Assembly (NCBI RefSeq): GCF_022698145.1
Contig: NZ_JALDAX010000013.1
Coordinates: forward strand, 186,001 to 250,000
Reading direction: 5' to 3'
DNA length: 64,000 bases
DNA from: Streptomyces spinosisporus
Lineage (GTDB): Bacteria; Actinomycetota; Actinomycetes; Streptomycetales; Streptomycetaceae
Position 1 is the first letter of the stretch, and each line of letters opens with the position of its first letter. This document shows, in pieces, positions 29,183 to 38,056 of this stretch. A program made the translations under genes and the position numbers. The notes under the pieces are model-generated. The model searched no databases. It had not been told where the DNA came from and worked only from the letters and a program-made list of their open reading frames with translations.

Positions 29183-30067
29183 ATGCATCTCGCTCCCCAC
29201 ATACTGCGCCGCGCCGTCGCCGCGGCCACCGTCGCCCTGCTCGCCACGGCCGTCGGCTGTGCTCCGGAGCCGGAGGAGAAGGCGGCAGGCACACCGTCGG
29301 GTTCGGCCGAAAAGGCGTGCCCCCAGGGCAAGTTGGCGACGAAGACCTCGGGCAGGCTCACGATCGCCACGGACGAGCCCGCGTACGAGCCCTGGTTCAA
29401 GGACGACAAGCCCGCCAACGGCAAGGGCTTCGAGTCGGCTGTCGCCTACGCCGTCGCCAAGCAGCTCGGGTACACCAGGAGCGCCGTCGTCTGGCAGAGC
29501 GTGCCCTTCAACAAGGCCTTCGCGCCCGGGGAGAAGACCTTCGACTTCGACATCAACCAGGTGTCGATCAGCGCCGAGCGCAAGAAGGCCGTGGACTTCT
29601 CCTCCGGCTACTACGACGTCCGCCAGGCCGTCATCGCGCTGAAGGACTCCAAGGCCGCGAAGGCGACGGGCATCGCGGACCTCAAAGGACTCAAGCTGGG
29701 CGCCCAGGTCGGCACGACCAGCCTCGACTACATCACCGACGTGGTGCAGCCGAAGCAGCAGGCCGCGGTCTACGCCAAGAACGACCAGGCCAAGTCCGCG
29801 CTGAAGAACGGTCAGGTGGACGCCATCGTGGTCGACCTGCCGACCGCCTTCTACATCACCTCCGCCGAGGTGACCGACGCCAGGATCGTCGGGCAGTTCG
29901 AGAACCAGGGCCCTGCGCCCGAGCAGTTCGGGCTCGTGCTCGACAAGGGCAGCGCGCTCACCCGCTGCGTGACGGGCGCCGTGGACGCCCTGCGCAAGGA
30001 CGGCACGCTGGCCGGCATCGAGAAGCAGTGGCTCTCCGACGCCGTCGACGCCCCGGTGCTCAAGTGA
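29183..30067 (+). CDS. Amino-acid ABC transporter substrate-binding lipoprotein
   Basis: A 294-residue solute-binding protein of family 3. The N-terminus is a lipoprotein signal (LLATAVGC, lipidated Cys26). The mature domain has GRLTIATDEPAYEPWF, KGFESAVAYAVAKQLGY, FDFDINQVSISAERKKAVDFS and the second-lobe LKLGAQVGTTSLDY, features of polar amino-acid or opine binders. The ATG at 29183 is chosen because the signal peptide starts there; in-frame ATGs at 29141 and 29159 would add a hydrophilic extension. Its stop overlaps the permease GTG (GTGA). Confidence 0.92.
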   Translation: MHLAPHILRRAVAAATVALLATAVGCAPEPEEKAAGTPSGSAEKACPQGKLATKTSGRLTIATDEPAYEPWFKDDKPANGKGFESAVAYAVAKQLGYTRSAVVWQSVPFNKAFAPGEKTFDFDINQVSISAERKKAVDFSSGYYDVRQAVIALKDSKAAKATGIADLKGLKLGAQVGTTSLDYITDVVQPKQQAAVYAKNDQAKSALKNGQVDAIVVDLPTAFYITSAEVTDARIVGQFENQGPAPEQFGLVLDKGSALTRCVTGAVDALRKDGTLAGIEKQWLSDAVDAPVLK

Positions 30068-30981
30068 CGGTCACCGAGGAGGAGTCGGGCGAGGAGCCGG
30101 GGAAGGACCCCGGCAGGGACGGCGGGCACGGCGACGCGTACGTCCCGTCCCAGCGCCGGCTGGAACGCGAACGCTACAAACGCGCGCGTGCCCGCCGCGC
30201 GACGGCGATCGCGGCAGCGTCGACCCTCGTGACGGGCGTCGTCCTCTATCTGATCGTCGTCAACGCGCCGGGCTGGCCGCGCACCAAGGAGACGTTCTTC
30301 AACTGGCAGTACGCGCGCGAGGCGTTCCCCAAGGTCCTCGAAGGGCTGTGGCTGAACGTCCGGCTGCTGCTGATCTGCGGCGCGGCGGTCCTCGTGCTCG
30401 GCATGCTGATCGCGATCGCACGCACCCTGCGCGGCCCCGTGTTCTTCCCGCTGAGGGTGCTGGCCGCCGCCTACACCGACTTCTTCCGCGGACTGCCGCT
30501 GATCATCAACCTGATGATCGTGGTCCTGGGAGTGCCCGCGCTGCGACTGCAGGGCGTGACCGTCGACCCGGTGCTCCTCGGCGGCACGGCACTCACGCTC
30601 ACGTATTCGGCGTACGTGGCCGAGGTGTTCCGCGCCGGGATCGAGTCCGTGCACCCCTCGCAACGCGCGGCCGCCCGCTCGCTCGGCCTCACCAACCGGC
30701 AGGCGCTGCGTCACGTCGTCCTGCCGCAGGCCGTGCGCCGCCAGGTGCCGCCGCTGCTCAACGACCTGGTGTCGCTGCAGAAGGACACCGGCCTGGTGTC
30801 CATCGGCGGTGCCGTCGACGCCGTACGGGCCGCCGACATCATCGTGGGCCGCAGCCTCAACTACACGCCGTACATCGTCGCGGGGCTCGTCTTCGTGGCG
30901 CTGACCATCCCGATGACCCGCTTCACGGACTGGGTGACGGCACGGATGGACCGCCGACGGGCCCAGGGAGGATCGATATGA
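30064..30981 (+). CDS. Amino-acid ABC transporter permease
   Basis: A 305-residue permease of the HisM/GlnP family. A charged, acidic then Arg-rich N-terminal extension (1-45) precedes five to six transmembrane helices. The EAA loop that contacts the ATPase reads EVFRAGIESVHPSQRAAARSLGLTNRQA. Upstream is the family segment TDFFRGLPLIINLMIV. It is coupled by 4-nt overlaps to the binding-protein gene before it and the ATPase gene after it, so the three form one importer. Confidence 0.93.
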   Translation: MTVTEEESGEEPGKDPGRDGGHGDAYVPSQRRLERERYKRARARRATAIAAASTLVTGVVLYLIVVNAPGWPRTKETFFNWQYAREAFPKVLEGLWLNVRLLLICGAAVLVLGMLIAIARTLRGPVFFPLRVLAAAYTDFFRGLPLIINLMIVVLGVPALRLQGVTVDPVLLGGTALTLTYSAYVAEVFRAGIESVHPSQRAAARSLGLTNRQALRHVVLPQAVRRQVPPLLNDLVSLQKDTGLVSIGGAVDAVRAADIIVGRSLNYTPYIVAGLVFVALTIPMTRFTDWVTARMDRRRAQGGSI

Positions 30982-31730
30982 GCGACGCGCCCGTGCTGCG
31001 CATGGAGTCCGTCCGCAAGACCTTCGGCGGCTCGGTCGTCCTGCGGGACGTCGGCCTCGAGGTCGCCCCGCACACGGTGACCGCGCTGATCGGCGCGTCC
31101 GGCTCCGGCAAGTCGACGCTGCTGCGGTGCGCCAACCTCCTGGAGGAGATCGACGACGGCGCGATCTGGCTGGACGGCGAGGAGATCACCGATCCGCGCG
31201 TGGACCAGGACGCGGTACGGCGCCGTATCGGCGTGGTCTTCCAGGCGTACAACCTCTTTCCGCACATGACGGTCCTGGACAACATCACCCTCGCCCCGCG
31301 CCGTGTGCACGGCGTCGCCCGCGCGGAGGCCGAGCAGCGCGCCCATGAGCTTCTGGAGCGGCTCGGGCTCGGCGGCAGGGCGGGCGAGTACCCGGACCGG
31401 CTGAGCGGCGGCCAGCAGCAACGGGTGGCGATCGTCCGTGCGTTGGCGGTACGGCCCCGGCTGCTGTTGCTCGACGAGATCACCGCCGCCCTCGACCCCG
31501 AACTCGTCGGTGAGGTCCTCGCCGTCGTCCGGGACCTCAAGGACGACGGCATGACGATGGTGCTGGCCACGCACGAGATGGGCTTCGCGCGGGACGTCGC
31601 CGACCAGGTTTGCTTTCTGGACTCAGGGGTGGTCCTGGAGCGCGGGACCGCCGAGCAGGTCTTCGGCGATCCCCAGCAGGAACGCACACGGCAATTCCTG
31701 CGGCGCATCGTGGACGCGGGACGACTTTAA
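30978..31730 (+). CDS. Amino-acid ABC transporter ATP-binding protein (GlnQ-like)
   Basis: A 250-residue ATPase. Walker A GASGSGKST is near residue 36, the Q-loop is VFQAYNLFPHMTVLDN, the signature LSGGQQQRVAI and Walker B LLLLDEITAALD, with the H-loop in ATHEMGF. These fit polar-amino-acid importers. ATG overlaps the permease stop (ATGA) after GGGAGGAT. Immediately after its stop a 14-bp sequence (AAGGAGCGGACTGT type) is repeated about 2.5 times. Confidence 0.95.
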   Translation: MSDAPVLRMESVRKTFGGSVVLRDVGLEVAPHTVTALIGASGSGKSTLLRCANLLEEIDDGAIWLDGEEITDPRVDQDAVRRRIGVVFQAYNLFPHMTVLDNITLAPRRVHGVARAEAEQRAHELLERLGLGGRAGEYPDRLSGGQQQRVAIVRALAVRPRLLLLDEITAALDPELVGEVLAVVRDLKDDGMTMVLATHEMGFARDVADQVCFLDSGVVLERGTAEQVFGDPQQERTRQFLRRIVDAGRL

Positions 31731-31783
31731 GGGGCGGACTGTAAGGAGCGGACTGTAAGGAGCGCCCGCCAGGACAACGGGCC

Positions 31784-32257
31784 TTACGCGTCCGCCTGTG
31801 CCGCCCCCGCCAGCGCGGCGACGCGCTCCACGCCGAACACATAGCCCTGCACCCCGCACCCGGCGATGACGCCGTCGGCGCGCAGCGAGACGTACGAGTG
31901 GTGCCGGAAGGACTCGCGCTGGTGGATGTTGGAGATGTGCACCTCCAACACCGGCATTCCGTCACAGGTGTTGAGCGCGTCCAGGATCGCGACCGACGTG
32001 TGGGAGTAGGCACCGGGGTTGATCACGATCCCGCAGTGGTTCAGCCGTGCCTCGTGGATCCAGTCGACCAGGACGCCCTCGTGATTGGACTGGCGGAAGT
32101 CCACCGTGCCGCCGTGCGCGGCCGCCGCCTTGGCGCACAGGGCCTCGATGTCGGCCAGGGTGTCCTTGCCGTAGATCTCCGGCTGGCGCTGGCCGAGCAG
32201 ATTGAGGTTGGGCCCGTTGAGGATCATGATCGGGGCGTTGGCCAGGGTGCGGGGCAC
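31784..32257 (-). CDS. aroQ: Type II 3-dehydroquinate dehydratase
   Basis: A 157-residue shikimate-pathway enzyme that dehydrates 3-dehydroquinate. The N-terminal signature GPNLNLLGQRQPEIYG carries the catalytic Tyr; NPGAYSHTSVAI and HISNIHQRESFRHHSYVS complete the active site and dodecamer interface. The GTG start has a very strong GGAGGAA site 3 nt upstream; an internal ATG ten codons later lacks one. It converges with the amino-acid importer. Confidence 0.96.
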   Translation of the reverse strand: MPRTLANAPIMILNGPNLNLLGQRQPEIYGKDTLADIEALCAKAAAAHGGTVDFRQSNHEGVLVDWIHEARLNHCGIVINPGAYSHTSVAILDALNTCDGMPVLEVHISNIHQRESFRHHSYVSLRADGVIAGCGVQGYVFGVERVAALAGAAQADA

Positions 32258-32359
32258 GGTTCCTCCGGTCCGGTGGGGTGCGGCGATCCGTCCAGGACCG
32301 CTGTTCGGACCCGGTTTATCACGGTGCATGCGCGGCGGTGCGGCCCGTACCCTCCCGGC

Positions 32360-33406
32360 ATGACGACGATCTCGTACCCTCCCAAGCCCTCGCCCGGCGA
32401 CCGCGTGGCCATCGTCTCGCCCTCCGCGGGCCTGCCGGGGCTCCTGCCGCGTCCCTTCGAGCTCGGGCTGGAGCGGCTGCGCAAGGAGTACGGGCTCGAA
32501 CCGGTCGAGTACCCGGCGACCCGCACCATGGGCTCGACCCCGCGGCAACGGGCCGACGACCTCCATGCCGCGTTCGCCGACCCGGAGGTGAAGGCCGTCG
32601 TCGCCTCCATCGGCGGGGACGACCAGATCACCGTTCTGCCGCTGCTGGACCGGGAGTTGATCCGGGCGAACCCGAAGCCGTTCTTCGGGATGAGCGACAA
32701 CACCAATCTCCTGCTGTATCTGCGCAACACCGGGATCGTCGGCTACCACGGCGCGACGGTGATGTGCGAACTCGGCCGCCCCGGCGCCATGCACCCGCAG
32801 ACCGCCGACTCCCTGCGCGCGGCGCTGTTCACCTCGGGCCCCTACGACCTGAGGCCCGCCGAGCGCTGGAACGACGTCAACGGCGACTGGGCCGACCCCG
32901 CCACCTTCGAAGCGGAGCCGCCGTCCCGGCCGGGCGACGGCTGGACCTGGGTGAACGCCGACCGGGCGGTGGAGGGCCGCAGTTGGGGCGGCTGCCTGGA
33001 GATCCTGGGCTGGCTGCTCATGGCCGACCGCGAGATCGCGCACGACCTGTCCGAGTACGACGGCGGTGTGCTGTTCCTGGAGACCTCCGAGGAGCTGCCG
33101 AGCGGCGCCGAGGTCTTCCGCACCCTGCGGAACATGGGCGAGCGCGGACTTCTGCAGCGCTTCTCCGCCCTGCTGATGGGCCGGGCGCGCACCTGGTCCT
33201 TCGAGCGCCCCAACAGCCCCGAGGAGGGCGCTCGTTACGCCGCCGGACAACGCGAGGCCGTGCTGCGGGCCATGCAGACGTACGCCCCCGACACCATGAT
33301 CGTCTTCGATGTCGACCTCGGGCACACCGACCCACAGGTCGTCATCCCCTACGGCGGCCTCGTCCGCGTCGACGGCCCCGCCCGGCGCATCACGGTCACG
33401 TACTGA
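32360..33406 (+). CDS. S66-family peptidase (LD-carboxypeptidase/MccF-like)
   Basis: A 348-residue serine peptidase-fold protein. The nucleophile Ser is in FFGMSDNTNLL, a Glu lies in the WSWGGCLEILGW-type region (RSWGGCLEI) and the catalytic His is in DLGHTDPQ. S66 enzymes trim L,D-peptide bonds in murein recycling or cleave microcin C-like aminoacyl-adenylates; the longer insert and GMSD motif look closer to the MccF side. TACCCT lies 6 nt before the ATG, so the mRNA is probably leaderless. Divergent from aroQ. Confidence 0.9.
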   Translation: MTTISYPPKPSPGDRVAIVSPSAGLPGLLPRPFELGLERLRKEYGLEPVEYPATRTMGSTPRQRADDLHAAFADPEVKAVVASIGGDDQITVLPLLDRELIRANPKPFFGMSDNTNLLLYLRNTGIVGYHGATVMCELGRPGAMHPQTADSLRAALFTSGPYDLRPAERWNDVNGDWADPATFEAEPPSRPGDGWTWVNADRAVEGRSWGGCLEILGWLLMADREIAHDLSEYDGGVLFLETSEELPSGAEVFRTLRNMGERGLLQRFSALLMGRARTWSFERPNSPEEGARYAAGQREAVLRAMQTYAPDTMIVFDVDLGHTDPQVVIPYGGLVRVDGPARRITVTY

Positions 33407-33452
33407 CGCGCCACGGCCTTCGGGTTCCACGACCGCTTCGACCACGGGGCCG

Positions 33453-34553
33453 TCAAGGATTGATCGCGAGCTCCAGATACGCCGCGAACAGCACCAGATG
33501 GACCCCGCCCTGCAGCGGTGTGGCCCGGCCCGGGACCACGGTCAGCGAGGCCACCACGACGGTCAGCGCGAGCAGCACCATGTGCACGGCGCCGAGGCCG
33601 AGGACGAGTGGTCCCGAGAGCCAGATCGAGGCCAGGGCGACGGCGGGGACGGTCAGGCCGATGCTGGCCATGGCCGAGCCGAGGGCGAGGTTCAGGCTGG
33701 TCTGCACCCGGTCGCGGCGCGCGGAGCGCAGGGCGGCGATGGTCTCGGGGAGCAGCACCAGCAGAGCGATGATCACGCCGACGACGGCGTGGTGCAGTCC
33801 GGCGGCCTCCACGCCCGACTCGATCGTGGGCGACACGCCCTTCGCCAGTCCGACCACGCCGATCAGGGCGAGCAGGAGCAGCCCGAGGCTGATCCAGGCG
33901 GTGCGGGCGGTGGGTGTCTCGGCGTGGGTGTCCGCGGTGATCACCTCGCCCTGCCGGGTGATCGGCAGGAAGTAGTCACGGTGCCGCACGGTCTGGGTCG
34001 TGACGAACAGGCCGTAGAGCACCAGTGAGGAGAGCGCGGCGAAGGTCAGCTGCACGCCCGAGAACTCCGGGCCCGGCTTGCTCGTGGTGAACGTCGGCAG
34101 CACCAGGCTCAGCGTGGCGAGGGTGGCCACGGTCGCGAGGGCGGCTCCGGTGCCCTCCGGGTTGAAGACCGCCGTGCCGTGCCGCAGGGAGGCGACGAGC
34201 AGGCAGATGCCGACGATGCCGTTGCAGGTGATCATCACGGCCGCGAAGACGGTGTCCCGGGCCAGGGTCGAGCCCTTGTCGCCGCCGTCCGCCATGAGCG
34301 TGACGATGAGGGCGACCTCGATGATCGTGACGGCGACAGCGAGCACGAGGGAGCCGAAGGGTTCACCGACCCGGTGGGCCACCACCTCGGCGTGGTGCAC
34401 GGCGGCGAGCACGGCTCCCGCGAGGACGACCGTCACGATCCCGACGACGGCGCCCGGCAGGTTCCTCCCCCACGTGAAGGCCAGCAGCACGATCGCGAGC
34501 GCCGGCACGATCGACGTCCAGCCTGTCGCGAGTGCTCTCAGCCGAGCGATCAT
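33453..34553 (-). CDS. CaCA-family ionic transporter (ChaA-like Ca2+/H+ antiporter)
   Basis: A 366-residue protein with about 10-11 transmembrane helices. The two inverted alpha repeats are visible: GEPFGSLVLAVAVTIIEVALIV and LLPETIAALRSARRDRVQTSLNLALGSAMASIGLT, each with the Glu that binds cation. It probably exchanges Ca2+ (or Na+/K+) for protons. The ATG at 34553 gives MIARLRALAT; a longer frame adds a polar, unlikely extension. It lies just downstream of the terC terminators on the same strand. Confidence 0.9.
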   Translation of the reverse strand: MIARLRALATGWTSIVPALAIVLLAFTWGRNLPGAVVGIVTVVLAGAVLAAVHHAEVVAHRVGEPFGSLVLAVAVTIIEVALIVTLMADGGDKGSTLARDTVFAAVMITCNGIVGICLLVASLRHGTAVFNPEGTGAALATVATLATLSLVLPTFTTSKPGPEFSGVQLTFAALSSLVLYGLFVTTQTVRHRDYFLPITRQGEVITADTHAETPTARTAWISLGLLLLALIGVVGLAKGVSPTIESGVEAAGLHHAVVGVIIALLVLLPETIAALRSARRDRVQTSLNLALGSAMASIGLTVPAVALASIWLSGPLVLGLGAVHMVLLALTVVVASLTVVPGRATPLQGGVHLVLFAAYLELAINP

Positions 34554-34620
34554 GCGGCGATCGTCGCAGAGGCCCACGGGCCCCGCACTCCGGTCGCAGG
34601 GACATGCCCTCCGGGCGGAC

Positions 34621-34654
34621 GGGGCGCACCCCGCGGATGCGCGGGGCGCGCCCC
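34621..34654 (-). terminator. Second stem-loop downstream of terC
   Basis: A 15-bp stem with one mismatch (arms 34621-34635 and 34640-34654) and a 4-nt GATG loop. It follows the terC terminator and precedes the antiporter gene. Confidence 0.65.
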
Positions 34655-34669
34655 GGCCTGCTGCGGTCG

Positions 34670-34706
34670 CGCAGGACGAGCGTCTGCAGTGCCGGCTCGT
34701 CCTGCG
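34670..34706 (-). terminator. Terminator of terC
   Basis: A perfect 12-bp stem CGCAGGACGAGC / GCTCGTCCTGCG with a 13-nt loop, ending 10 nt from the terC stop. Confidence 0.8.
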
Positions 34707-34716
34707 CCGGTCGCGG

Positions 34717-35718
34717 TCAGGCCTGGACGCTGTCCTTCGCGGCGTCCTGGCTTTCGGCCCGCGCCGCGTCGGCCTCCGCCTGCTTCCTGGACGCCCTGAG
34801 GCTGGTGATAGTGGTGACGATCAGGACCGAGCAGATCACGCCGAGGGAGACCGGTATGGAGATCTCCGGGACGTGCACCCCGGACTCGTGCAGTGCGTGC
34901 AGCACCAGCTTGACGCCGATGAAGCCCAGGATGATCGACAGACCGTAGCTGAGGTGGACCAGCTTCCTCAGCAGGCCGCCTATGAGGAAGTACAGCTGCC
35001 GCAGACCCATCAGCGCGAACGCGTTGGCCGTGAACACGATGTACGGGTCCTGTGTCAGGCCGAAGATCGCGGGGATGGAGTCGAGCGCGAACAGGACGTC
35101 CGTGGTGCCGATCGCGAGCATCACGACCAGCATCGGCGTCATGACCCGCTTGCCGTTCTGCCGGATCCACAGCTTGGTGCCGTGGTACCGGTCGGCGACG
35201 CCGAAGCGGCGCTCGGCGGCCTTGAGCAGCTTGTTCTCCTCGAACTCCTCGTCCTCCTCGTCGGCCCGGGCCTCCTGGATGAGCTTCCAGGCGGTCCAGA
35301 TCAGGAAGGCGCCGAAGAGGTAGAAGACCCACGCGAAGCTGGCCAGGATCGCGGCACCGGCGGCGATGAAGACCGCCCTGAGGACGAGGGCTATGAGGAC
35401 CCCGACGAGCAGCACCCGCTGCTGGTACGGGGACGGCACGGCGAACTTCGCCATGATCAGCACGAAGACGAAGAGGTTGTCGACACTCAGCGACTTCTCG
35501 GTGATGAAGCCCGCGAAGAACTCGCCGCCCGCCTGGCCACTGCCGAAGACGAGCAGACCGAGCCCGAAGAGCCCGGCGAGGGCGATCCAGACGACCGTCC
35601 AGATTCCGGCTTCCTTGATGGACACGTCGTGCGGCTTGCGGCCGATGAAGAAATCGATCGCGATGAGGGCGGCCAGGCCCACGATGGTCAGGACCCACAG
35701 GGTCGGGGAAACATCCAC
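34717..35718 (-). CDS. TerC-family integral membrane protein
   Basis: A 333-residue membrane protein with 8-9 helices and the family's charged intramembrane residues: VLTIVGLAALIAIDFFIG, TEKSLSVDNLFVFVLIM, IGTTDVLFALDSIPAIFGLTQDPYIVFTANAFALMGLRQLYFLIGGLL. TerC proteins are linked to tellurite resistance and, in several bacteria, to Mn2+ export that metallates secreted enzymes. GTG start with GGAGG upstream. The yybP-ykoY riboswitch in its leader supports control by Mn2+. TerD-domain genes follow upstream on the same strand. Confidence 0.95.
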   Translation of the reverse strand: MDVSPTLWVLTIVGLAALIAIDFFIGRKPHDVSIKEAGIWTVVWIALAGLFGLGLLVFGSGQAGGEFFAGFITEKSLSVDNLFVFVLIMAKFAVPSPYQQRVLLVGVLIALVLRAVFIAAGAAILASFAWVFYLFGAFLIWTAWKLIQEARADEEDEEFEENKLLKAAERRFGVADRYHGTKLWIRQNGKRVMTPMLVVMLAIGTTDVLFALDSIPAIFGLTQDPYIVFTANAFALMGLRQLYFLIGGLLRKLVHLSYGLSIILGFIGVKLVLHALHESGVHVPEISIPVSLGVICSVLIVTTITSLRASRKQAEADAARAESQDAAKDSVQA

Positions 35719-35757
35719 TGCGCCTCCGGCGGTACGTCACGGCAAATGTCGTCGTCG

Positions 35758-35869
35758 CTACCGGAGGTCTCTTCCACCCAGGCACGGGCCCTGGGCCGAC
35801 GCCCCGGGATCCGATTGATCCGTATTGACGGGTGCGCCGCAGCAGACCGGGAGTACTCCCCTCCGTGAG
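35758..35869 (-). ncRNA. yybP-ykoY manganese riboswitch upstream of terC
   Basis: On the minus strand the leader contains CACGGAGGGGAGTA (35867-35854) and, about 80 nt later, GAGACCTCCGG (35771-35761), the two near-invariant loops of the yybP-ykoY class. CGGAGG (35865-35860) pairs with CCTCCG (35767-35762) to form P1, with the GGAGTA and GAGACC loops facing each other as in the Mn2+-binding four-way junction. Genes under this riboswitch are commonly TerC or MntP exporters, which fits the gene 40 nt downstream. Exact ends are approximate. Confidence 0.82.
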
Positions 35870-35945
35870 GAAGACAGTACCCCAATCCCCAAGGAAAGGT
35901 AAAGCAATTGGTAAAAGAAAGACCAAATACGCAGGTCAGAGAGTT

Positions 35946-37949
35946 TTACTGATACTTGGTGCGAGCTGTCGCGACCTGGGTGAGCACCTGCTGGAGCACC
36001 TGGCTGCCGACCGGCACGAGCGAAGGCTCGTACGTCCAGGCGTGGCCGACCCACGGGTCGGCGAGGTGGTCGTCGGGCAGCGGGGTCAGTCGCAGCAGCG
36101 AACGCCACAGCGGGTCGAGCAAAGGTCCGTAGCCGGCGGCCTCCTCACGGTCCGCGACCATCATCAGGTGGACGCCGACGGCCGGGCCCTCGTCCGCGAG
36201 ATAGCGCAGCTGGGTCACGGCCCGGTCGTCGAAGCCGTGCGGGAAGTCGTTGACGATCAGGAGCTGCTCGGCGGTGTCGAAGCCGGGCGGCAGCGAGTCG
36301 GCCGCTCCGCCGCGCACCGCCATCTGCACCAGGTCGACGCGCTGGGTGAGCCGCGTCAGCACGTCCGACACGCCTGCCGCCCCCAGGGCGGGCGGGGCCG
36401 CGAGCACACCGGTCTGCAGCAGTGGCGCGAGCGCCTTGGTGCCGGAGCCGGCCGGGTCGATGACATGCGCGGTGAACTCGCCCGCCGGATAGACCGCGAG
36501 CAGCCGGGCCGCCAGCGCCACGGCCGTCTCCATCGCGAGGTGCGGCAGGGCACCGGTGTCCGCGAGCGGGTCCTCGCCCGCGCCGGTGCGTCCGCTGTCG
36601 ATCCACAGGCCCCGCTCCAGCGGCAGGCGCACCAGCATCGGGATCCGCAGCAGTTCGCTCTCGGGCAGCCGCAGATCGCCCAGGCGCAGTGCCATGGGCA
36701 TCTCCATCGGCACGCGGTAGGCGTGCCAGACGGGGTTGTCCCAGCGGGCGTACGCGGGCGGCAGCGCGGGCTCGACGACGTCGGCCTCGGCGGCGAGCTG
36801 GGCGAGGTCGCGGTCGAGTGCCTGCCTGGCCTGGTCGACCAGCTGTGTGTACTTGGCGCGGGCCGCCTGGCGCGCGGCGTCGCCCTGTCCGCCGATCCTG
36901 CTGCGCGGGTCGGACAGGACCTGGTCAAGTTCCTTCTCCATGCGCGAGTCCGCGAAGTCTACGGCGCTGCGGTACGCGGCCGCGCTGCGGGCCAGGTCCT
37001 CGAACATGCCCCAGACCTGGTTGTACAGCCGCTCGTCCATCGACCAGCCGGTCGCATCACCCGCCACGGGCCGGGCCGGCTGCCCGGGCTGCGCCGGGGG
37101 CGCGGCCGGCGGGGGTGGCGGCGGGGCGGAGCTCTGCCGCCCCGGGTGGCTGTAGTTGACCGGGCTGTCGGCGCCGGGCGTCGACGGCTGGGTGACCGCG
37201 GAGGGATCGACCGGGCCCGTCGGGTGTTCGGACCGACCGCCCTGGGGCGGGTACGTCGACGAGGAGTGCGGGCCCGCGGGAGCGGGGGCGCCATGGCGGG
37301 CAGGGCCGCTCTGGTCGGGGCCGAGCGCCGGGGCGGCGGTCTGGCGCGTACGGTCGCCGTCCGCCGCGCGCTGCGAAGGGGCCTGCACGGAACGCGCGAG
37401 GCCCTGGGCCACGGCTTCGTTGATCGTGGCCGCGAGCTGCTGGGCCTCGGGCAGCCCCTGGTCGGTGAAGAGCTCGGCGAGGCCGCCCGCGTACCCCTGG
37501 CCCACCGCGCGCACCTTCCAGGCGCCCTGGCGGCGGTAGAGCTCCAGCGCGACGACGGCCGTCTCGGCGTCCAGACCCGTGATCGTGTAGCTGGCGACCT
37601 CGGCGCCGTCGAGGCCGGTGACCGCGACGAAGGGTGCGGCCACCGCGCCGAAGCGGCCCGGTCCGCCGGTGCCCGTGGGCAGGGCGAGCAGCACATTGAC
37701 GCGGTGCACCTCGTCCGGCATGGCGCCCAGGTCCACCGCGAGCCGGTGGTCGGCGGCCGCCTGCCTGGAGACCTCGAGCCCCGGGAGGTCCGGAGTGCCC
37801 GGGTGGGCCACCCATTCGAGGCCGCGCGCCTTTCCGTCGGCATCGCTGAGCGTGGCCGAGGCCACGACCGGAGTGCCGGCCGAGATCCGGATCTCGAGGC
37901 GGGCCTGGGAGAGCGGGTGGTTCTGCCCCCGCACCAGCTCGGCCGTCAT
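35946..37949 (-). CDS. TerD-domain protein fused to a degenerate FtsK-like ATPase domain
   Basis: A 667-residue protein. Residues 1-185 are a TerD domain (RISAGTPVVASATLSD, DEVHRVNVLLALPTG). Residues about 190-305 are a low-complexity Pro/Ser/Gln linker. Residues 310-400 are helical (a coiled-coil-like DFADSRMEKELDQVL region). Residues 440-667 resemble an FtsK/HerA-type P-loop domain: GRTGAGED near 453 where Walker A GxxGxGKS would be, and LLIVNDFPHGFDDRAV near 565 where Walker B LVVVDDFP would be. The Lys/Ser pair of Walker A is missing, so nucleotide hydrolysis is doubtful. ATG at 37949. Probably part of the Ter stress-response complex. Confidence 0.8.
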   Translation of the reverse strand: MTAELVRGQNHPLSQARLEIRISAGTPVVASATLSDADGKARGLEWVAHPGTPDLPGLEVSRQAAADHRLAVDLGAMPDEVHRVNVLLALPTGTGGPGRFGAVAAPFVAVTGLDGAEVASYTITGLDAETAVVALELYRRQGAWKVRAVGQGYAGGLAELFTDQGLPEAQQLAATINEAVAQGLARSVQAPSQRAADGDRTRQTAAPALGPDQSGPARHGAPAPAGPHSSSTYPPQGGRSEHPTGPVDPSAVTQPSTPGADSPVNYSHPGRQSSAPPPPPPAAPPAQPGQPARPVAGDATGWSMDERLYNQVWGMFEDLARSAAAYRSAVDFADSRMEKELDQVLSDPRSRIGGQGDAARQAARAKYTQLVDQARQALDRDLAQLAAEADVVEPALPPAYARWDNPVWHAYRVPMEMPMALRLGDLRLPESELLRIPMLVRLPLERGLWIDSGRTGAGEDPLADTGALPHLAMETAVALAARLLAVYPAGEFTAHVIDPAGSGTKALAPLLQTGVLAAPPALGAAGVSDVLTRLTQRVDLVQMAVRGGAADSLPPGFDTAEQLLIVNDFPHGFDDRAVTQLRYLADEGPAVGVHLMMVADREEAAGYGPLLDPLWRSLLRLTPLPDDHLADPWVGHAWTYEPSLVPVGSQVLQQVLTQVATARTKYQ

Positions 37950-38020
37950 CGCCCTCGTCCCCCTGTATTGACGGTGTTGTGTGGTGTGGGCCGGCGCGAG
38001 GTGCGCCCGGCCATCGCCAA

Positions 38021-38043
38021 GGGCCCGTCTCGCGGACGGGCCC
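38021..38043 (-). terminator. Terminator of terD
   Basis: A perfect 9-bp stem GGGCCCGTC / GACGGGCCC with a 5-nt loop, 13 nt after the terD stop. Confidence 0.75.
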
Positions 38044-38056
38044 CGGCGGAGTCGGA

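Noticed and set aside
33407..33452. Terminator between the S66 peptidase and CaCA antiporter genes
   Set aside because: ACGGCC/GGCCGT complementarity is only 6 bp with a loop near 30 nt, too weak to call.
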